NCBI RefSeq assembly: GCF_027011145.1
Contig: NZ_JALVAO010000015.1
Coordinates: 40,412-104,411, forward strand
Origin: Thermococcus sp.
Lineage (GTDB): Archaea; Methanobacteriota_B; Thermococci; Thermococcales; Thermococcaceae
Reading direction: 5' to 3'
DNA: 64,000 bases
Shown: piece by piece, positions 23,257-30,247 of the stretch
Numbering within the stretch: position 1 is the first letter of the stretch
Layout of the letters: each line of letters begins with the position of its first letter
Notes under the pieces: generated by a model
Told to the model about the DNA's origin: nothing
The model's database searches: none
The model's input: the letters and a program-made list of their open reading frames with translations, nothing else
Translations under genes and position numbers: made by a program

Positions 23257-23604
23257 ATGTTCGGCTATTGGGATGCCCTCTACTTCGTCCTCGTTTTCAT
23301 CGTTGGCCTAATCCTTGCCTACCTCCTCGACCTTTGGGCGAGGAAGAGAGGAATGGGAACCAGGGAAACGGGAGATGGAACAAAGATATTCATCAGCGGT
23401 GAGGACCCGGAAAAGGTTATCCCGGGCTTTGAGCATCTTGAGGGCTACTATACAGGAAAGAACGTCATGTGGGGCCTAACTTACGCCCTAAAGCGCTTCT
23501 TTACGGTACTCAAGGCCGACCATACGGGTCTCCTCACAGACTACGTGAGCTACCTCGTCATAGTCACGGCCTTCGTCATGGGAGTTCTCCTAATCTGGGG
23601 GTGA
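23257..23604 (+). CDS. mbhI: membrane-bound hydrogenase subunit I
   Basis: 115 residues from ATG 23257, set by GGGGGGTGCGTGAA. One membrane helix at the N-terminus (YFVLVFIVGLILAYLLDLW), a lateral cytoplasmic stretch, and a C-terminal helix fit MbhI, which links the antiporter and hydrogenase modules. A 212-base interval follows before mbhJ, unusually long for this operon. Confidence 0.85.
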   Translation: MFGYWDALYFVLVFIVGLILAYLLDLWARKRGMGTRETGDGTKIFISGEDPEKVIPGFEHLEGYYTGKNVMWGLTYALKRFFTVLKADHTGLLTDYVSYLVIVTAFVMGVLLIWG

Positions 23605-23610
23605 ACATGG

Positions 23611-23820
23611 ATGAAGCAGACCTATGAGGTTCGCTCTCACTTCCCGCCCGAAGGGCGGACTAAACGCGCGAACAGTGAAAACAGAGCCGGTAGAGGTTAC
23701 CCCAACTGGAAAAAAGACCGTTTTAAGTATGAAAATGCTTTTCCGCGATCCGTCAAGGACGTTCGAACGATAGTGAGAACGGCGCTTGCGGAGCAAAGGG
23801 CTCTGGGGGTGAGAGAGTGA
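23611..23820 (+). CDS. extra 69-codon reading frame inside the mbh operon, uncertain
   Basis: It lies between mbhI and mbhJ and is not one of the fourteen standard subunits. The frame encodes a basic hydrophilic peptide (net positive, with WKKDRFKYENAF and a helical end VRTIVRTALAEQRAL). It starts 6 bases after the mbhI stop and ends in a GTGA overlap with mbhJ, as translated genes here do. Against it: no ribosome binding site of its own and a six-base-pair hairpin (CCGCCC GAA GGGCGG, 23644-23658) in its first quarter. It could be an untranslated spacer. Confidence 0.4.
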   Translation: MKQTYEVRSHFPPEGRTKRANSENRAGRGYPNWKKDRFKYENAFPRSVKDVRTIVRTALAEQRALGVRE

Positions 23821-24338
23821 GCATAAAAGTTCCTGCTAAAAGTAGTTCAAACTCATCGGAACGCGAGAGGCTTGAGAAGAGAATCGCCCAGCTGTGCCGT
23901 TACATAGGCAAATCCCCCTGGGTTTTCCACGTTAACACCGGCTCGTGCAACGGCTGTGATATAGAGATTATAGCGGCTTTAACGCCCCGCTACGATGCCG
24001 AGCGCTTCGGTGTAAAGCTCGTTGGCAGTCCGAGGCACGCTGATATACTCCTCGTCACCGGGCCGGTAACCAACCAGAGCCTTGAGAGGCTTAAACTGGT
24101 CTACGAGCAAACACCGGAGCCAAAGATAGTCATAGCCGTCGGCTCATGTCCCACCGGTGGAAGCGTCTTCTATGAAAGTCCATTCACCAACGCACCTCTT
24201 GATAACGTCATTCCGGTTGACGTTTACGTCCCCGGCTGTCCCCCGAGACCAGAGGCGATACTCCACGGGGTCGTTTTGGCACTGGAGAAGCTGGCTAAAA
24301 TCCTGAAGGGCAATGCCCCGGAGGTGAGTGAGAAATGA
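23817..24338 (+). CDS. mbhJ: membrane-bound [NiFe] hydrogenase small subunit (NuoB-like)
   Basis: 173 residues. The four ligands of the proximal [4Fe-4S] cluster are visible: Cys44 and Cys47 in GSCNGCD, Cys111 in GSCPTGG and Cys141 in PGCPPRPE. It passes electrons from MbhN to the NiFe centre in MbhL. GTG start at 23817 follows GGGGGTGAGAGA. Confidence 0.93.
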   Translation: MSIKVPAKSSSNSSERERLEKRIAQLCRYIGKSPWVFHVNTGSCNGCDIEIIAALTPRYDAERFGVKLVGSPRHADILLVTGPVTNQSLERLKLVYEQTPEPKIVIAVGSCPTGGSVFYESPFTNAPLDNVIPVDVYVPGCPPRPEAILHGVVLALEKLAKILKGNAPEVSEK

Positions 24339-24901
24339 ATGATAATCCCGCTAACGAGGTAAGTGGAGTTAAAGAACCCACCAAGGCAGAAAAGGTTGCG
24401 AGGGCCATAGCGGAGCGCTTTCCAGAGGCGGAAGTTCAGGTAAAGACCAACAAGTGGGGAAGACAGCGGGTCTGGGTGAGGATTCCCAGGGAAAAGTACC
24501 GCGAGCTGATGAGATTCATCAAAGAACTCGACGGCGAGGCCCACTACTCGATAGGCATCGAGCAGGACTGGGGAGATGAGCTGGGCTTCCTCAGTCACGT
24601 TGTGATTTACTACGACGATTCACCGGCGGTTTCCCTGCTCGTTGATGTACATGCGCCGAAGGACGACCCGGTAATTCCGGACATCAGCGAGGTCTTTCCG
24701 ATAGCCCTCCAGTTTGAGAGAGAAGGAATGGAGATGGTCGGCATAGACTTTGAAAACGCTCCAGACAAGAGGAGGCTCTTTTTACCGGACGACTTCCCGG
24801 AGGGAATCTATCCTCTCCGCTTAGACGACAAGGGTGTTCCAGAGGAGATGGTTCACAACGCGGGGCACCCTTACTATCTGAAGGGAGGTGCGAAGAAATG
24901 A
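24335..24901 (+). CDS. mbhK: membrane-bound hydrogenase subunit K (NuoC-like)
   Basis: 188 residues. The N-terminal half is variable and charged; the C-terminal half carries the 30-kDa subunit pattern (VDVHAPKDDPVIPDISEVFP, then RRLFLPDDFPEGIYPLR). It is a structural cytoplasmic subunit of the hydrogenase module. ATG follows GGAGGTGAGTGAGAA and overlaps the mbhJ stop. Confidence 0.9.
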   Translation: MNDNPANEVSGVKEPTKAEKVARAIAERFPEAEVQVKTNKWGRQRVWVRIPREKYRELMRFIKELDGEAHYSIGIEQDWGDELGFLSHVVIYYDDSPAVSLLVDVHAPKDDPVIPDISEVFPIALQFEREGMEMVGIDFENAPDKRRLFLPDDFPEGIYPLRLDDKGVPEEMVHNAGHPYYLKGGAKK

Positions 24902-26175
24902 CCAAAGTCGAGTACTGGGTGAAGATACCCTTCGGTCCCATTCACCCTGGTTTGGAGGAGCCCGAGAAGTTCATACTCACCCTTGACGGCGAGAGGATAG
25001 TTGACGTTGACGTCAAGCTCGGTTACAACCTTCGTGGAATCCAGTGGATAGCTCTCAGGAGGAACTACGTCCAGATAATGTATCTGGCAGAGAGAATGTG
25101 TGGAATCTGCAGTTTTTCGCACAACCACACCTACACGAGGGCCGTTGAAGAGGCGGGAGGAATAGAGGTCCCGGAGAGGGCCGAGTATATTCGAGTCATC
25201 ATCGGCGAGCTGGAGAGAATCCACTCGCACCTCCTCAACCTCGGTGTTCTGGCTCATGACATAGGCTACGACACACTGCTCCACCTTACATGGCTGGCCA
25301 GAGAAAAGGTAATGGACACGCTTGAAGCGGTTGCAGGAAACCGCGTCAACTACTCGATGGTGACCATTGGGGGCGTCAGGAGGGACATAGACGAGAAGCG
25401 GAAGAGAATAATCCTCGACATGATAAAATACTACAAGGAAGTCTTTCCACAGATAGAGGATGCGTTTCTCCACGACCCGACGATAGAAGCACGTTTCAGG
25501 GATACCGCAATAATAAGCAAGCGCGTCGCGATAGAGCAAGGAGCAGTGGGTCCAACGGGAAGGGGAAGCGGAATCAGGGACGACGCGAGATGGAGTGAAA
25601 GGCTCGGCGTTTATCCTGACCTCGGAATAAAGCCGGTTATGCCCCAGGACGTTACAGGAGAGAGGCCGAGGGGCGATGTGTTCGACAGAATGGCGGTTAG
25701 GATAGGCGAGCTGTGGCAGAGCTTAGAACTCATCGAGAATGCCCTCGATGCTATGCCGGACGGGAAGATAAAGACCTTTCCCAAGGACAACATACTCGTT
25801 GCCAAGCTGAAGCTCCTCGTTGATGGCGAGGGAATAGGCAGGTATGAAGCCCCAAGGGGAGAGCTAGTCCACTACGTCCGCGGAAAGAAGGGTAGCGACA
25901 AGCCACTTCGCTGGAAACCAAGGGAGCCGACCTTCCCCAACCTCTTCGCGGTGGCTGAAGGAGTTAAAGGCGACCAGGTAGCTGATTTTGTGGTCGCTGT
26001 GGCATCAATAGACCCCTGCCTGAGCTGTACCGACAGAGTCGCGGTGATACAGAACGGCAAGAAGAGAATCTTAACCGAGAAGGACCTCCTCAAGGAATCC
26101 ATCAGGAAGACGCGCGAGATAAACCCCGATATCAAAGGCGACCCCACTCCAATAGGAGCGAGCTGTTCGAGGTGA
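24898..26175 (+). CDS. mbhL: membrane-bound [NiFe] hydrogenase large subunit (NuoD-like)
   Basis: 425 residues. All four NiFe ligands are present: RMCGIC near the N-terminus (Cys68, Cys71) and DPCLSC near the C-terminus (Cys374, Cys377). It therefore should reduce protons to H2. The 48 residues after DPCLSC are not an obvious short cleavable peptide, as expected for group 4 enzymes with a longer processed tail; the end is SCSR. Overlaps both neighbours. Confidence 0.94.
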   Translation: MTKVEYWVKIPFGPIHPGLEEPEKFILTLDGERIVDVDVKLGYNLRGIQWIALRRNYVQIMYLAERMCGICSFSHNHTYTRAVEEAGGIEVPERAEYIRVIIGELERIHSHLLNLGVLAHDIGYDTLLHLTWLAREKVMDTLEAVAGNRVNYSMVTIGGVRRDIDEKRKRIILDMIKYYKEVFPQIEDAFLHDPTIEARFRDTAIISKRVAIEQGAVGPTGRGSGIRDDARWSERLGVYPDLGIKPVMPQDVTGERPRGDVFDRMAVRIGELWQSLELIENALDAMPDGKIKTFPKDNILVAKLKLLVDGEGIGRYEAPRGELVHYVRGKKGSDKPLRWKPREPTFPNLFAVAEGVKGDQVADFVVAVASIDPCLSCTDRVAVIQNGKKRILTEKDLLKESIRKTREINPDIKGDPTPIGASCSR

Positions 26176-26180
26176 TGAAT

Positions 26181-27173
26181 ATGGACGTTGTAGGAGAAAT
26201 CGTTTATCCAATCGCGGGTTTGCTCGGGCTTTATGGCTTCGTCTCACTCGCATCGCTCCTCTGGGAGGGAATAGACAGGAAGCTTGTGGCCAGAATGCAG
26301 AGGCGCGTTGGTCCACCGCTGATACAGCCATTCTACGACTTCCTCAAGCTCCTCAGCAAGGAAACAATAATACCCAACACGGCCAACTACATGTTTAGAC
26401 TTGCACCCGTTATGGCCCTAGCTACGGCTATAGCGCTCTTAGCTTACACTCCGATGGGCTTTACGCCTATTTTAGCGAGCAAGGGCGACGTTATAGTCTT
26501 CATATACCTTCTGGCACTCATAAGCTTCTTCAAGATAGTCGGAGCAATAAGCTCCGGCAATCCGTACGCGAAGATAGGAGCGGCCAGGGAAGCGACGATA
26601 ATGGTGTCTAGGGAGCCGGCTATGATGCTGGCAATCTTCGCCATAATGTGGCGCCTCGGGAAGCTCGGCGTTCCAAAGCCCTTCAGCATGGGAATCTTTT
26701 ACGTCCACAACATCTGGGAGATTGGAACTCCAATGAGCTTCGTTGGGGCGATAATACTGCTCTACGTCTTCTGCGTCTGGCTGGCGAGTGAGATTGAGGT
26801 CGGGTTCTTCAACATACCCGATGCCGAGGAAGAGATAGCCGAGGGGCTTTTGGTTGAATACAGCGGGAGGTACTTGGCTCTACTCAAGCTGACGAAAGCA
26901 CTAAAGGCCTACATTGCCGCTTCCCTCGTCGTGGCGATATTCTTCCCTTGGGGGATAGCTGGCTATTTCAATCTCACCGGCCTCTCGGCGGATATAGTGA
27001 ACCTGCTATTCCACACGCTCAAGGTCTTTGTACTCCTATTCGTCGTCGAGAGCGTCTTTAGAGCGGTGACGGGAAGGCTGAAGATAACTCAAGCTGTGGA
27101 CTTCCTCTGGAAGAACGTCTTCCTCGCTTCCCTCATAGGGTCACTCCTCATAGCGATGGAGGTGATAATGTGA
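26181..27173 (+). CDS. mbhM: membrane-bound hydrogenase subunit M (NuoH-like)
   Basis: About 330 residues with eight membrane helices. It has the NuoH signatures RMQRRVGPPLIQPFYDFLKLL and the acidic loop DAEEEIAEGLLVEYSG that contacts the hydrogenase module. It anchors the peripheral arm. ATG at 26181 is preferred because GAGGTG lies 8 bases upstream; starts at 26172 (GTG) and 26175 are also in frame. Confidence 0.92.
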   Translation: MDVVGEIVYPIAGLLGLYGFVSLASLLWEGIDRKLVARMQRRVGPPLIQPFYDFLKLLSKETIIPNTANYMFRLAPVMALATAIALLAYTPMGFTPILASKGDVIVFIYLLALISFFKIVGAISSGNPYAKIGAAREATIMVSREPAMMLAIFAIMWRLGKLGVPKPFSMGIFYVHNIWEIGTPMSFVGAIILLYVFCVWLASEIEVGFFNIPDAEEEIAEGLLVEYSGRYLALLKLTKALKAYIAASLVVAIFFPWGIAGYFNLTGLSADIVNLLFHTLKVFVLLFVVESVFRAVTGRLKITQAVDFLWKNVFLASLIGSLLIAMEVIM

Positions 27174-27610
27174 GGGCGCCAATCCTCGTCCCAACGGTGC
27201 TCAGGAACCTCGTCAGGAAGCCCGCGACCAACCTCTTTCCAAAGACAGAACCTGTGCCCGTTCCAGAGAACTTCAGGGGGCAGTTGAAGTACAACGTTGA
27301 CAAGTGCGTCGGTTGTAGAATGTGCGTTACCGTCTGTCCGGCTGGAGTCTTCGTCTATTTACCGGACATCAGGAAAGTGGCCCTATGGACGGCGAGATGC
27401 GTTTACTGTGGGCAATGCGTTGACGTCTGCCCGACCGGAGCGCTCCAGATGAGCAGGGACTTCCTCCTGGCGAGCTACGACAACCACGACGACAAGTTCA
27501 TCCCTCTGAAGGAGGAAAAAATCGAGGAGATAAGGAAGAAGCTCGAGGAAAAGAAGAAGGCCAAGGAGAAGGCCAAAGCTGAGAAAAACACAGCTAAAAA
27601 AGGGTCTTAG
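27170..27610 (+). CDS. mbhN: membrane-bound hydrogenase subunit N (NuoI-like, two [4Fe-4S] clusters)
   Basis: 146 residues. Two cluster motifs: Cys46/49/52/56 in CVGCRMCVTVC and Cys77/80/83/87 in CVYCGQCVDVC. It is the entry point for electrons from ferredoxin. The last 30 residues are a Lys/Glu-rich tail. GTG start at 27170 with GGAGGTGATAAT. Last gene of mbh; a T-rich tract follows. Confidence 0.93.
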   Translation: MRAPILVPTVLRNLVRKPATNLFPKTEPVPVPENFRGQLKYNVDKCVGCRMCVTVCPAGVFVYLPDIRKVALWTARCVYCGQCVDVCPTGALQMSRDFLLASYDNHDDKFIPLKEEKIEEIRKKLEEKKKAKEKAKAEKNTAKKGS

Positions 27611-27626
27611 ATTTTCTCTTTACTTT
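27611..27626 (+). terminator. T-rich end of the mbh operon
   Basis: ATTTTCTCTTTACTTT directly after the mbhN stop, the usual form of archaeal intrinsic terminator. It overlaps the end of a convergent small gene. Confidence 0.45.
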
Positions 27627-27801
27627 AATTCCAATTAATTGTTCCCCTTCCAAGGATTTTGCCTGTTCTTTCGGAGAACGCCACAACTTTATTGCGTCCG
27701 ATTTGAGTGAAAACGATAACACACTCACCGTATTTAAAAAGCTCTCCAGCCACGAGCTCATCGTCGATAAAAAGGACAAGGGTTAAGGAGAGGGAGCTCA
27801 T
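27625..27801 (-). CDS. 58-residue protein, previously easy to miss, coupled to the upstream small gene
   Basis: Reading the minus strand from ATG 27799-27801 gives 58 codons ending in TAA at 27625. The ATG overlaps the stop of the 27,798-27,998 gene (ATGA), so the two form one unit. The product starts MSSLSLTLVLFIDDELVAG and continues with YGECVIVFTQIGRNKVVAF, strongly protein-like beta-strand periodicity with no repeats. It has one cysteine and no known motif. A longer 61-codon frame on the same strand is its out-of-frame shadow. The function is unknown. Confidence 0.65.
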   Translation of the reverse strand: MSSLSLTLVLFIDDELVAGELFKYGECVIVFTQIGRNKVVAFSERTGKILGRGTINWN

Positions 27802-27998
27802 TCTCCTCCCCCGCTTCCACCGACCACGACGTTGTCCTCCGCGGGTGTAGCCTTTATGATAAGCTTTCCGCCGACGTCCCTTATCTCCATTACAACCTCG
27901 GAAACTCCTTTTCCTGCACCGCCTCCAAAGGCCTCGGCCATCTTCCCGAGGACCTCGTCGGCTATTTCAACGTTCATGTTTGCAACGAGTTTCGCCAT
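27798..27998 (-). CDS. 66-residue Gly-rich small protein, first gene of a regulated pair
   Basis: MAKLVANMNVEIADEVLGKM opens the protein, a Gly-rich loop (AFGGGAGKG) lies in the middle, and the C-terminus is GGSGGGE. The body (VSEVVMEIRDVGGKLIIKATP) looks like two or three beta-strands. I cannot name the family. GAGGAGGTGATTTC precedes the ATG, a very strong ribosome binding site. The promoter contains GTTCA repeats shared with the palindrome near the divergent HTH gene. Confidence 0.65.
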   Translation of the reverse strand: MAKLVANMNVEIADEVLGKMAEAFGGGAGKGVSEVVMEIRDVGGKLIIKATPAEDNVVVGGSGGGE

Positions 27999-28026
27999 GA
28001 AATCACCTCCTCACGATCTTTTCAAT

Positions 28027-28042
28027 GTTCATATAATGTTCA
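28027..28042. promoter_or_regulatory. GTTCA direct repeat, one helical turn apart
   Basis: Two copies of TGTTCATA-like sequence with GTTCA at 28027-28031 and 28038-28042, 11 bases apart. The same GTTCA is the half-site of the palindrome at 28072-28093. They lie between the 66-residue gene and the HTH gene and probably form a composite operator. Confidence 0.5.
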
Positions 28043-28071
28043 TAATATTTAAGTTTTTTGGTAAATATCGT

Positions 28072-28093
28072 TTGTTCAGTTTAAACTGAACAA
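28072..28093. promoter_or_regulatory. 22-bp perfect palindrome, likely operator of the adjacent HTH regulator
   Basis: Each arm is TTGTTCAGTTT and the other is its exact complement, with no mismatch and no spacer. It lies 48 bases before the start of the winged-helix regulator and 74 bases before the divergent small gene, so one dimer bound here could control both. Confidence 0.6.
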
Positions 28094-28140
28094 TATGTCC
28101 AACCGAAAAGATTAAAACGATTGGAACAGTATTTGGAAAT

Positions 28141-28563
28141 ATGGAGAGTGAAGAAAGCCCAAAGTTCTACGTTGAAAAGATCCTCGAAAGCTTTGGCTAT
28201 CCTCCCGCCCCCGCCAGGATATATGCCCAGTTGCTCTTTTCAGAAAAGCCGAAGACGATAACAGAGCTGGCGAGAGAAACAGGACTTGGAAAATCAACGG
28301 TTTCCACTGCTTTAAGGTTGCTCGAACACGATGGCCTCGTTTACTCAACAAAGGTTGGAAAGAAAAAGCTCTACCACGCACGGAGCGCATTTAACAGACT
28401 CCTAATGTTCCCGGAGAGGATACTGAAGGAGTATGTGGTTCCATTGAGAAAACTACTCGAGCAAACCCCTAATAAAAACGAAAAAATCCTCAAAGACGTT
28501 AGGGAGTTTGAAGAACTTGCTAAGGCCATACTAAAACTTCTGGAAGATTTTTCAAAATCTTGA
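28141..28563 (+). CDS. winged-helix transcriptional regulator (MarR/GbsR/TrmB-like)
   Basis: 140 residues. The winged helix spans about 20-80, with the recognition region TELARETGLGKSTVSTALRLLEHDGL followed by a basic wing (KVGKKKLYHA). The C-terminus is a coiled-coil helix likely used for dimerisation (KEYVVPLRKLLEQ and ELAKAILKLLEDF). It is transcribed divergently from the two small genes at 27,625-27,998, with a perfect palindrome between, so autoregulation and control of that pair are likely. The inducer is unknown. Confidence 0.8.
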   Translation: MESEESPKFYVEKILESFGYPPAPARIYAQLLFSEKPKTITELARETGLGKSTVSTALRLLEHDGLVYSTKVGKKKLYHARSAFNRLLMFPERILKEYVVPLRKLLEQTPNKNEKILKDVREFEELAKAILKLLEDFSKS

Positions 28564-28580
28564 ATTTACTCCACGTCCCA

Positions 28581-28591
28581 CTTTTATTTTT
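28581..28591 (+). terminator. T-rich tract after the HTH regulator
   Basis: CTTTTATTTTT, 18 bases past the stop of the regulator. Archaeal intrinsic terminator form. Confidence 0.4.
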
Positions 28592-28707
28592 CACAGATCA
28601 AAAACGAGTTCTTTAAGGCTACCCAAAGATAAGAACGCCGAGGATTTAGTTTATTCTTCAAATTCTGGAAGGGTGAAAATTTAAAGGTCTACAGTCAGCT
28701 CTTGAGT

Positions 28708-29175
28708 TTATTTCTCCAAGAGTCTCCTCAGAGCTTCGTAATGACCCCTCTCGATGTCTGCCAAGCGGAGATAGATTTCCTTAACCTCTTCCCTGCTACA
28801 TTCCTCGGCAAGTTTTCTATAGATAGTCTCGGCGAGTTTTTCGGCCTCCATCGCGTTTTGCAGAACGTCGGGCAGATCCTCCACTTTCCAGAACTTTCCG
28901 AGGACATGGGTAGCCTCAAGGCTAGCGACGTTGACATCAACGAGCTCATCGCCGTACTGCTCACGATATATTTCGTAGAGCTCATCGCCGTGCCTCTTGG
29001 ACTCATCACCCAACCTTCTGAACGTCTGGACGACCTCCTCGGGGAGTCCGAGTTCTTTGGCCCTCTCGGCAAGCCTCCAATAGGTCTCAGCTTCCTCGTA
29101 TTCACCCTTGATCCAGTAACTCAAAAGCTCCCTTTCGGTAAGGTTTCTAATTTGTTCAATTAGCTCAACCACCAT
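28708..29175 (-). CDS. ferritin-like/rubrerythrin-family protein, second paralogue
   Basis: About 155 residues from ATG 29175, which begins just after the upstream gene's stop and follows GGGTGGTTG. Four long helices with the pattern YWIKGEYEEAETYWRLAERAKE, then GDESKRHGDELYE, EAEKLAETIYRKLAEE and DIERGHYEALRRL. The second ExxH (ERGH) of a di-iron site is intact, while the first is changed to ESKRH. It therefore looks like a rubrerythrin-type protein whose metal site may be altered. No rubredoxin domain. Paralogue of the gene at 29,177. Confidence 0.75.
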   Translation of the reverse strand: MVVELIEQIRNLTERELLSYWIKGEYEEAETYWRLAERAKELGLPEEVVQTFRRLGDESKRHGDELYEIYREQYGDELVDVNVASLEATHVLGKFWKVEDLPDVLQNAMEAEKLAETIYRKLAEECSREEVKEIYLRLADIERGHYEALRRLLEK

Positions 29176-29176
29176 A

Positions 29177-29656
29177 TCAACCACCCAGCTTTTCGTATTC
29201 CCTCTTGAGGGCCTCGTAATGGCCCCTTTCAACGTCGGCAAGCGTGAGATAGAGTTTCTTGAGTCTTTCATCCTCAACCTTCTCGGCGAGTGCCTTGTAA
29301 GCGTTCATCGCTATAAGCTCGCTCTCCATGGCCGTTTCAATAACTTCTCTAACCTGGTCGGCCCTCTCAAGCTTCGTCAAAACAGGAAGAACCTCAAGAG
29401 GGGGAATATCAGTGGACGGTTCCCTCCCAAAGGACGTCCTAAACTCCTTGGTGAGTTCTTTTGCATGCTTCTCAGAATCCCGTGAAAGCTTCTCAAAGGT
29501 TTCGACAAGGCTCTCGGGAAGGCCAAGGTTTCTGGCGCGTTCGGCAAGCTGGCAGTAGAATTCCGCCTCTTCCCGCTCGCTCGCTATCCAGTAAGCCAAC
29601 GCCTCCTCGTAGTTCAGCCTCTTCAGTTGCTCGATGATTTCCTCGACTTCGAGCAT
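29177..29656 (-). CDS. ferritin-like/rubrerythrin-family protein, first paralogue
   Basis: About 159 residues from ATG 29656, preceded by TTGGGGGTTAAT; the frame extends to 29686 without support. It aligns along its length with the next gene: YWIASEREEAEFYCQLAERAR, SRDSEKHAKEL, ESELIAMNAYKALAEK and DVERGHYEALKREY. The second ExxH (ERGH) is kept, and the first reads SEKH. Such proteins guard anaerobes from peroxide or handle iron. No rubredoxin-like cysteines are present, so an electron donor would have to be separate. Confidence 0.75.
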   Translation of the reverse strand: MLEVEEIIEQLKRLNYEEALAYWIASEREEAEFYCQLAERARNLGLPESLVETFEKLSRDSEKHAKELTKEFRTSFGREPSTDIPPLEVLPVLTKLERADQVREVIETAMESELIAMNAYKALAEKVEDERLKKLYLTLADVERGHYEALKREYEKLGG

Positions 29657-29704
29657 ATTAACCCCCAATTCGGTTTGCCGGTTCACCTAATTAAGCTTTC
29701 CTCG

Positions 29705-30187
29705 CTAATCAACAACCTCAAACCTGAGAACTTCGTTTCTTCTCAGGACTCCAATCCCAGCCCTTTTACCAAGGACCTCCACTAGAACCAGGTAATCGGG
29801 CTCACCGAGGTTCACCTTCAGGCCGTAGCGCTCCACCAAAAGCGAACCGAGCTCGACCTCAAGTTTTCTCTGTGAGAGCCCCCTGTTTCCCCTAACCTTT
29901 GCCCGGACGGCGAACGTTCCGTCTATTCTCTTGCCCAGCTCGAGTACGGCTTTTTCAATCTCCTCAGGCTTTGCGGGCACGAGTTCATCAAGGGGAACCA
30001 CCCTCTGAATCGCCTGGGTTTCAAAGTTTCTAAGTCTATCAAGGGCTTCCTCCTTTGAGAGGGGCGTTTCGGCCAGGAGAACTCCCCTCCAGTCGGTCCC
30101 CTTAACGCGGACCTTTTCCAGGGCCCACTCAAGTTCGAGTATCGCGTCCCCCTCTCTTCCAGGTCGTGTTGTCACGAGGAGAATCAT
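29705..30187 (-). CDS. THUMP-domain RNA-binding protein (COG1818 type)
   Basis: 160 residues. The N-terminal half is a ferredoxin-like fold beginning with ILLVTTRPGREGDAILEL. The C-terminal half is a THUMP domain: FAVRAKVRGNRGLSQRKLEVELG, then VNLGEPDYLVLVEVLG. This is the archaeal stand-alone THUMP protein related to Tan1, the partner in tRNA ac4C formation, although the precise role is not settled. It is divergent from the AAA ATPase with a 60-base gap. Confidence 0.82.
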   Translation of the reverse strand: MILLVTTRPGREGDAILELEWALEKVRVKGTDWRGVLLAETPLSKEEALDRLRNFETQAIQRVVPLDELVPAKPEEIEKAVLELGKRIDGTFAVRAKVRGNRGLSQRKLEVELGSLLVERYGLKVNLGEPDYLVLVEVLGKRAGIGVLRRNEVLRFEVVD

Positions 30188-30247
30188 TTCCGCTCACCGA
30201 TGAACAGGTTTTTATATCAAAAGGCCTTAAACAATTCGGTGGGTGAA

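Noticed and set aside
27594..27779. 61-codon frame on the minus strand starting MSFLSTMSSWLE
   Set aside because: It is out of frame with, and fully inside, the 58-codon gene at 27,625-27,801, which has an ATGA overlap and protein-like sequence. No ribosome binding site precedes the 61-codon frame.
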